Notes under the pieces: model-generated
Databases searched by the model: none
What the model saw: only the letters and a program-made list of their open reading frames with translations
What the model was told of the DNA's origin: nothing
Source: Porphyromonadaceae bacterium
GTDB lineage: Bacteria; Bacteroidota; Bacteroidia; Bacteroidales; CAMTPD01
Direction: 5' to 3'
NCBI GenBank assembly: GCA_003447595.1
Contig: DLYT01000074.1
Span: 1 to 12,058, forward strand
DNA: 12,058 bases
In this document: piece after piece, positions 7,683 to 12,058 of the stretch
Layout of the letters: each line of letters opens with the position of its first letter
Position numbering within the stretch: position 1 is the stretch's first letter
Translations under genes and position numbers: made by a program

Positions 7683-7760
7683 CTTTGCCCTGATTCTAAA
7701 AATATCTCAACAAAACAAAGAGCACTAAGCTCTGAGGTAGAGTCAATGAACAAAAAATAA

Positions 7761-7768
7761 TAACTTTG
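7761..7768 (+). promoter_or_regulatory. Bacteroidota -7 promoter box for hisS
   Basis: TAACTTTG matches the consensus exactly. Transcription would start around 7775, giving a hisS leader of about 105 bases. No TTTG is seen at the -33 spacing. Confidence 0.6.
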
Positions 7769-7781
7769 CATCTAAATGAAA

Positions 7782-7863
7782 CGAGGTTGAAGCAAAAGCC
7801 TCGAATAGAAACAAAATTAAAACCTGGACTTGAGCAGGCGTACGCGCCCAAGCAATAAAGTCC
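7782..7863 (+). promoter_or_regulatory. Structured 5' leader of hisS
   Basis: Two hairpins lie between the -7 box and the hisS start. The first is a 7-bp stem (7782-7788 with 7797-7803, one G-U pair, loop of 8). The second has an outer 6-bp stem (7826-7831 with 7858-7863) and an inner 4-bp stem GGCG/CGCC with a TACG loop (7837-7848), plus an alternative CTTG/CAAG pairing (7829-7832 with 7849-7852) that competes with part of the outer stem. The second structure ends 16 bases before the ATG, and there is no T-tract. A role in controlling hisS translation or mRNA stability is an inference; I recognise no named RNA family. Confidence 0.45.
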
Positions 7864-7879
7864 GCTTAAATAAATTGAT

Positions 7880-9241
7880 ATGCAGAAGCCTTCTATTCCA
7901 AAAGGGACAAGAGATTTTTCGCCGCTAGAAATGGCGAAACGTAATTATATTTTCAATACCATTCGCGACGTTTACCATCTTTACGGATTCCAACAGATCG
8001 AAACACCTGCAATGGAAAACCTGTCTACCTTGATGGGTAAATACGGTGAAGAAGGAGATAAGCTATTGTTTAAGATTCAAAACTCGGGCGATTTCACCAA
8101 AGGAATTACCGACGAAGAATTGGTAGCCCGCAACCTTGGTAAGTTGACAAACCAAATGTGCGACAAAGGTCTTCGCTATGACCTTACCGTACCATTTGCA
8201 CGCTACGTTGTAATGCACCGCAACGAAATCAGCTTTCCGTTCAAGCGTTATCAAATTCAGCCGGTATGGCGTGCCGACCGTCCGCAAAAGGGTCGTTACC
8301 GCGAATTCTTCCAATGCGATGCCGACGTAGTAGGATCAGACTCGTTGATCAACGAAGTAGAATTGATTCAAATCATGGACGAAGTATTCAACCGCTTTGG
8401 CATCCGCGTATCGATCAAGATGAACAACCGCAAAATCCTTACCGGTATTGCCGAAGTATTGGGTGAAGCAGACAAAATCATCGACATCACCGTAGCTATC
8501 GACAAGTTGGACAAGATCGGAATCGACAACGTAAACGAAGAATTGCGTACGAAAGGATTGAGCGACGAAGCCATCGAAAAACTACAACCAATCATCATGC
8601 TAAGCGGAAGCAACCGCGAGAAGTTGGAAACACTTCGCACCGTACTTGCTGCCTCAGAAGCAGGAATGAAAGGAATCGAAGAGTTGAGCTTCATTCTAGA
8701 CAAAACAGATTTGATGGGCATCCGTTGCGAGTTGGAACTCGATCTTACACTAGCGCGCGGACTCAACTACTATACCGGAGCAATCTTTGAAGTAAAAGCA
8801 CTAGACGTACAGATTGGCAGCATCACCGGCGGTGGTCGTTACGACAACCTTACAGGCGTGTTTGGTCTTAGCGGTGTGTCGGGCGTAGGTATCTCTTTCG
8901 GTGCCGACCGTATCTTCGACGTATTGAATCAATTGGAGCTTTATCCGCAAGAAACATTGCACTCTACTCAGATAATGTTTGTAAACTTTGGTGAAAAAGA
9001 AGAGAATTTCGTGTTGCCAATTGTTTCTAAAATACGTCAGGCAGGAGTAAGAGCCGAGCTATATCCTGAGGCAGCAAAAATGAAGAAGCAAATGTCGTAC
9101 GCCGACAGCAAGCAAATCCCTTTCGTTGCCATTGTAGGTGAAAGCGAAATGAACGAAGGCAAGGTCAACTTGAAGAACATGCTTTCGGGCGAGCAAGAGC
9201 TCCTTACTCCGGAAGAGCTGATCGCAAAGATCACTCAGTAA
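7880..9241 (+). CDS. hisS: Histidyl-tRNA synthetase HisRS
   Basis: This class II aminoacyl-tRNA synthetase of 453 residues charges tRNA-His with histidine in the cytoplasm. The N-terminus has the family TRDFSPLE element. Motif 2 is clear at about 124-147, with WRADRPQKGRYREFFQCD containing the ATP-binding arginine. The histidine-specific ARGLNYYTG motif follows at 292-300, then the GGGRYDNL motif. The last roughly 95 residues form the anticodon-binding domain. The form resembles the longer Bacteroidota and eukaryote-like HisRS rather than the roughly 424-residue E. coli type. The ATG at 7880 gives the normal N-terminus. Upstream are a -7 box and a structured leader. Downstream there is no terminator before the GH30 gene, which begins 23 bases after the stop, so the two probably share a transcript. 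Confidence 0.96.
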   Translation: MQKPSIPKGTRDFSPLEMAKRNYIFNTIRDVYHLYGFQQIETPAMENLSTLMGKYGEEGDKLLFKIQNSGDFTKGITDEELVARNLGKLTNQMCDKGLRYDLTVPFARYVVMHRNEISFPFKRYQIQPVWRADRPQKGRYREFFQCDADVVGSDSLINEVELIQIMDEVFNRFGIRVSIKMNNRKILTGIAEVLGEADKIIDITVAIDKLDKIGIDNVNEELRTKGLSDEAIEKLQPIIMLSGSNREKLETLRTVLAASEAGMKGIEELSFILDKTDLMGIRCELELDLTLARGLNYYTGAIFEVKALDVQIGSITGGGRYDNLTGVFGLSGVSGVGISFGADRIFDVLNQLELYPQETLHSTQIMFVNFGEKEENFVLPIVSKIRQAGVRAELYPEAAKMKKQMSYADSKQIPFVAIVGESEMNEGKVNLKNMLSGEQELLTPEELIAKITQ

Positions 9242-9264
9242 CGAGTAACAATAAATAAAGATAC

Positions 9265-10698
9265 ATGAAGAAACTTACTTTGTTAGCCTTATTCACTCTA
9301 GGGTTGGTAGGATGTAAAAACCAACCCGCTATGGAGTGGATAAGCACCACGCCAAACGCATGCTGGCAATCACAACAGCCGGTAGTAGCAACCACAACAG
9401 ACGAGGTACTCGACTTGATTGTACTTCCACACGAAACCAAGCAACAAATCGACGGTTTCGGCGGATGTTTCAACGAGATGGGATGGGTAGCTTTGCAATC
9501 ACTTCCCGATACTGCGCAAACAGCTATCATGCGCGAACTATTCGACTCCAATCTCGGTGCGTCGTTTACCATTTGCCGCACACCGATCGGTGCCAACGAT
9601 TTCTCGCGCGACTGGTATTCGTACGATGAAGTAGAGGGCGACTTTCAACTGGCCAACTTCTCCATCCACAACGACGAAGAAACACTTATTCCGTATATCA
9701 AATCGGCACTAGCCGTAAACCCTTCGCTCAAACTGTGGGCATCCCCTTGGTCGCCTCCCGCTTGGATGAAGAAAAACAAGCATTACGCCTGTGCTTCGTC
9801 CGATAACAATGTGAATCAAGCATTGCACAACGGCCTTTCCATCTACAATCAAGGAGCCGAAGGAACAGACCTATTCATCACCGACTCCGCACACTTCGAT
9901 GCTTATGCCCGCTACTTTGCAAAATACATCGACGCTTACCGCAAACAAGGCATCGAGATCTCGGCCGTGATGCCACAAAACGAATTCAATTCGTGCCAGA
10001 TCTTCCCAAGTTGTACGTGGACAGCCACTTCACTCGCCGGCTTTATTGGCGACTACCTTGGCCCGGAGATGCAAAAGCAAAACGTATCGGTCATGTTGGG
10101 CACGATGGAACGTCCCGACTTTGCGCAGATCGACTCCATACTTCTCGACCCCGAAGCCAAGCAATTCATTTCCGGCGTAGGCTTTCAGTGGGCAGGTAAA
10201 GACATCCTAAAAGTGGTGCGCGAACGCTTCCCGCTTCTTACCCTTTACCAAACCGAGCAAGAATGTGGCGACGGAAAAAACAGTTGGCAGGGAGCCGAAT
10301 ACTCATGGAACTTGATGCGCTTTTACCTCGAAAACGGAGCCAATGCCTACATGTATTGGAATATGGCACTCGAGAAAGGCGGCGTGAGTCGTTGGGGATG
10401 GGCACAAAATTCATTGGTTGTGGTAGATCCGCAAACCAAGGCCTACAACTATACCTACGAATATTATGTGATGAAGCACGCATCGCACTTTGTAAAACCC
10501 GGCGCGTCTGTGGTAACTACGCAAGGAACTTACAAAGATGCCATCGCCTTTGTCAATCTTGACGGATCGATGGTATTGCTCGTTGCCAACACAACAGACA
10601 ATGCCGCTACGATCAACACCGCAGTAGATAAAACACTCTACCGCTTGTCGCTAGCACCACATTCTATTAATACATTTTTGATAAAAAAGGAAGTCTGA
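9265..10698 (+). CDS. Glycoside hydrolase family 30 lipoprotein (glucosylceramidase-like)
   Basis: This 477-residue exported glycosidase fits family GH30 (clan A barrel plus beta-sandwich). A lipoprotein signal peptide ends in the lipobox LVGC with C17. QQIDGFGGCFNEMG (about 60-73) and WSPPAWMK (162-169) are strong family markers. The acid/base is E240 in MPQNE. The nucleophile is probably E331 in the TEQEC segment, with E333 as the alternative. The barrel runs to about residue 390, then a C-terminal beta-sandwich. Known GH30 activities include glucosylceramidase, beta-1,6-glucanase, beta-xylosidase and fucosidase; I cannot choose among them. No acidic run follows C17, so it probably faces the periplasm (inference). 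No SusC/SusD genes or other carbohydrate genes are nearby. It starts 23 bases after hisS with no promoter box between. Confidence 0.9.
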   Translation: MKKLTLLALFTLGLVGCKNQPAMEWISTTPNACWQSQQPVVATTTDEVLDLIVLPHETKQQIDGFGGCFNEMGWVALQSLPDTAQTAIMRELFDSNLGASFTICRTPIGANDFSRDWYSYDEVEGDFQLANFSIHNDEETLIPYIKSALAVNPSLKLWASPWSPPAWMKKNKHYACASSDNNVNQALHNGLSIYNQGAEGTDLFITDSAHFDAYARYFAKYIDAYRKQGIEISAVMPQNEFNSCQIFPSCTWTATSLAGFIGDYLGPEMQKQNVSVMLGTMERPDFAQIDSILLDPEAKQFISGVGFQWAGKDILKVVRERFPLLTLYQTEQECGDGKNSWQGAEYSWNLMRFYLENGANAYMYWNMALEKGGVSRWGWAQNSLVVVDPQTKAYNYTYEYYVMKHASHFVKPGASVVTTQGTYKDAIAFVNLDGSMVLLVANTTDNAATINTAVDKTLYRLSLAPHSINTFLIKKEV

Positions 10699-10706
10699 CC
10701 GATTTC

Positions 10707-10714
10707 TAACTTTA
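10707..10714 (+). promoter_or_regulatory. Weak -7-like box before the metallophosphoesterase gene
   Basis: TAACTTTA differs from TAnnTTTG only in the last base. A TTTG at 10677-10680 is 26 bases upstream, longer than the usual spacing. If used, transcription would start near 10720, just before the 13-bp hairpin. Support is limited. Confidence 0.3.
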
Positions 10715-10725
10715 TCAACACTTGA

Positions 10726-10754
10726 AGATTCAACAGACATTGTCTGTTGAATCT
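10726..10754 (+). terminator. Perfect 13-bp hairpin between the GH30 and metallophosphoesterase genes
   Basis: AGATTCAACAGAC (10726-10738) pairs without mismatch with 10742-10754 around a 3-base loop. It lies 27 bases after the GH30 stop and 14 before the next ATG. It most likely ends the hisS-GH30 transcript, but only a broken T-rich stretch (about 10758-10768) follows rather than a clean T-tract. It could instead sit at the 5' end of the downstream transcript and stabilise it. Confidence 0.6.
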
Positions 10755-10768
10755 ATGCTTTCATCTTT

Positions 10769-11314
10769 ATGTACGAATTTATATATAAGCAGCATAAAAT
10801 AGTCGCATTGTCTGATACGCATGGTTGTCACCGAAATATTATTATTCCGGAGTGTGATATTTTACTACATTTGGGAGACGCTTGCGAGGCTGGGGATATA
10901 ACGCAATTAATAGATTTTTTCGAATGGATGGTAGAGCAACCAGCTAGATATAAGTTATTCATTTCGGGAAATCATGATTTGCCATTCGAGCTTTATCCCG
11001 AATTATCAAATGAATTAATTCCAGCTAGCATATTATATTTGCAAAATAATATTATCGAGATAGAAGGGATTACTATTGCTGGGATCGAGGCTACACCATA
11101 TATGCTTTACGATACAGAAATAGACGAACCTATTGATATTTTGATAAGCCATGGACCACCTAAAGGTTTTCCTTTTAAGAGTTCGGGTTGCAATAAATTA
11201 CTAGGATTAATACAAGGTGCAAAGCCAAAGTTTGTATTGTATGGTCATTTTCATTCTCCTGATTTACGAGTTGTAGAGAGTGATGGTATTACATTTGTAA
11301 ATGTAAGCCAATAA
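10769..11314 (+). CDS. Calcineurin-like metallophosphoesterase, MPPED/239AB-like
   Basis: This 181-residue cytoplasmic protein carries the complete metallophosphoesterase motif set: DTHG at 16-19 (metal ligands D16 and H18), GD at 36-37 (D37), GNHD at 67-70, the SHGPP histidine at H128, and GHFH at 159-162. The final FVNVSQ resembles the end of the MPPED/239AB group of small two-metal phosphoesterases, whose members cleave cyclic nucleotides or other phosphodiesters weakly in vitro. The physiological substrate here is unknown. There is no signal peptide. Base composition is clearly lower in GC than the upstream GH30 gene: sampled 60-base rows are 38-40 percent against 50-55 percent. It starts after a perfect hairpin and is followed 27 bases later by an equally AT-rich gene, so the two look like one transcription unit and a possible acquired segment. 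Confidence 0.87.
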   Translation: MYEFIYKQHKIVALSDTHGCHRNIIIPECDILLHLGDACEAGDITQLIDFFEWMVEQPARYKLFISGNHDLPFELYPELSNELIPASILYLQNNIIEIEGITIAGIEATPYMLYDTEIDEPIDILISHGPPKGFPFKSSGCNKLLGLIQGAKPKFVLYGHFHSPDLRVVESDGITFVNVSQ

Positions 11315-11341
11315 GTCTATTTATTAGAATCAAATTTACTC

Positions 11342-12022
11342 ATGACAAAACAAACATTTCACGAAAACTGTAATCGGATCGATTCTATTTTTGATCAGTT
11401 AACACAAGAAGGGACGATCGTAACAGATGGATTAATCGATCGCGATAAGTATTTAAATGTAACACCTCGAATTTTGTGGATTTTGAAAGAGGCCAATTCG
11501 GATATTAGTTGGAATTATAGAGATGCTTTTCGAAGTGATGATTGGTTAGATAAGTGTAATAGCTTAGCTTCTATAAGAAGAATAACTTATGCATCATATG
11601 GTATCTTAAAATCTGGTCTTCGTTCATGGGAAGAGTTCCCAAGCTCAAAGGATTCTTTGTGCAGATCATCACTAGAGGAAATTGCAATAATAAATATAAA
11701 AAAAACACCGGGAGGTGCAGTTGCTAATCATGATGAATTAAAGTCTGCGTTTCAGAAACATCGCGAATTATTAAAACTTCAATTCGAAACATATAATCCG
11801 GATGTAATCATTTTTTGTAATACTATGAAGTTTGTAGATACAGCCGACTTTATTGGATTAGAGAATGCAGCGAGAATGGTTTCTCCATATAATAATCACT
11901 TCTACTATACAAAAGATAAACTATATATTAATGCATATCATCCTAGTTATATGAAATTGTCGGATAAAAGCTATGTAATGGATATCGTTTCAATATATAG
12001 AAATTGGATTAAACATAAATAG
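11342..12022 (+). CDS. Hypothetical protein with weak uracil-DNA-glycosylase-fold resemblance
   Basis: I do not firmly recognise this 226-residue cytoplasmic protein. Its pattern of hydrophobic strands and motifs recalls the uracil-DNA glycosylase superfamily: a strand RILWILKEAN at 43-52 where UDGs carry their water-activating loop, IAIINIKKTPGG at 114-125, a NPDVIIFCN strand at 152-160, and NAYHPSYMK at 197-205 in the place of the UDG HPS motif. The GQDPYH-type first motif is not conserved, since KEAN stands instead, so ordinary uracil excision cannot be assumed. The N-terminal 40 residues are charged and helical. No signal peptide or membrane segment is seen. It is very AT-rich (about 22 percent GC in one sampled 60-base row) and lies 27 bases after the metallophosphoesterase gene. 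The likeliest reading is a UDG-like nucleic-acid-related protein; an unrelated Rossmann-like fold is possible. Confidence 0.6.
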   Translation: MTKQTFHENCNRIDSIFDQLTQEGTIVTDGLIDRDKYLNVTPRILWILKEANSDISWNYRDAFRSDDWLDKCNSLASIRRITYASYGILKSGLRSWEEFPSSKDSLCRSSLEEIAIINIKKTPGGAVANHDELKSAFQKHRELLKLQFETYNPDVIIFCNTMKFVDTADFIGLENAARMVSPYNNHFYYTKDKLYINAYHPSYMKLSDKSYVMDIVSIYRNWIKHK

Positions 12023-12025
12023 GCA

Positions 12026-12044
12026 GTTATAAGCTTAATATAAC
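12026..12044. repeat. Short inverted repeat at the right edge
   Basis: GTTATA (12026-12031) and TATAAC (12039-12044) flank a 7-base spacer just after the last stop codon. It could be a weak hairpin or the edge of a repeated element cut by the window. Six bp of mostly A-T pairing is weak evidence on its own. Confidence 0.25.
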
Positions 12045-12058
12045 GTGAGTTCGATATA

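Noticed and set aside
7776..7790. Tiny frame in the hisS leader encoding MKRG
   Set aside because: It contains no histidine codons and is only four residues long, so it cannot act as a classical His attenuator; it most likely arises by chance.
10769..12022. Calling the two AT-rich genes an anti-phage system
   Set aside because: Neither gene shows a known defence signature and no other defence genes are visible; only the composition shift and adjacency are supported.

Overview
The window looks like chromosomal DNA from a Bacteroidota bacterium, most probably order Bacteroidales. Four things point there: repeated -7 boxes of the Bacteroidota type TAnnTTTG (TAACTTTG occurs four times in intergenic DNA at sensible distances from genes); start codons preceded by A/T-rich DNA rather than Shine-Dalgarno sequences; two lipoprotein signal peptides; and protein versions (HisRS, PurA, MnmA, an HECLGH-type dipeptidyl-peptidase III) that read like those of Bacteroides and relatives. 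The genus cannot be fixed from sequence alone.

Layout. The left end (1-2175) is transcribed leftward: a partial reading frame at the edge, argB (acetyl/succinylglutamate kinase) and mnmA (tRNA 2-thiouridylase). argB and mnmA each have a hairpin terminator. A divergent promoter region (2176-2390) separates mnmA from a rightward series of mostly single-gene units: a lipoprotein dipeptidyl-peptidase III (M49), an AlkD-like HEAT-repeat protein, purA, a membrane zinc metallopeptidase of the YugP type, and hisS. Strong terminators follow the peptidase III, purA and metallopeptidase genes, so these are largely independent housekeeping units and not one pathway. hisS has a structured leader of roughly 105 bases and is followed after only 23 bases by a GH30-family lipoprotein glycosidase, which probably shares its transcript.

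After a perfect 13-bp hairpin (10726-10754) base composition drops sharply. Two AT-rich genes follow, 27 bases apart: a small calcineurin-like metallophosphoesterase (MPPED/239AB-like) and an unrecognised 226-residue protein with weak resemblance to the uracil-DNA-glycosylase fold. This pair looks like a later insertion and is the least explained part of the window. The last 36 bases contain a short inverted repeat that may be the edge of another element.

Most of the window is core metabolism, tRNA modification and charging, and proteolysis. I see no rRNA, tRNA, CRISPR array, transposase or complete mobile element, and no gene-free stretch longer than 300 bases. No new system is demonstrated; the best leads are the AT-rich gene pair, the hisS leader, and the AlkD-like protein without the usual catalytic residues.
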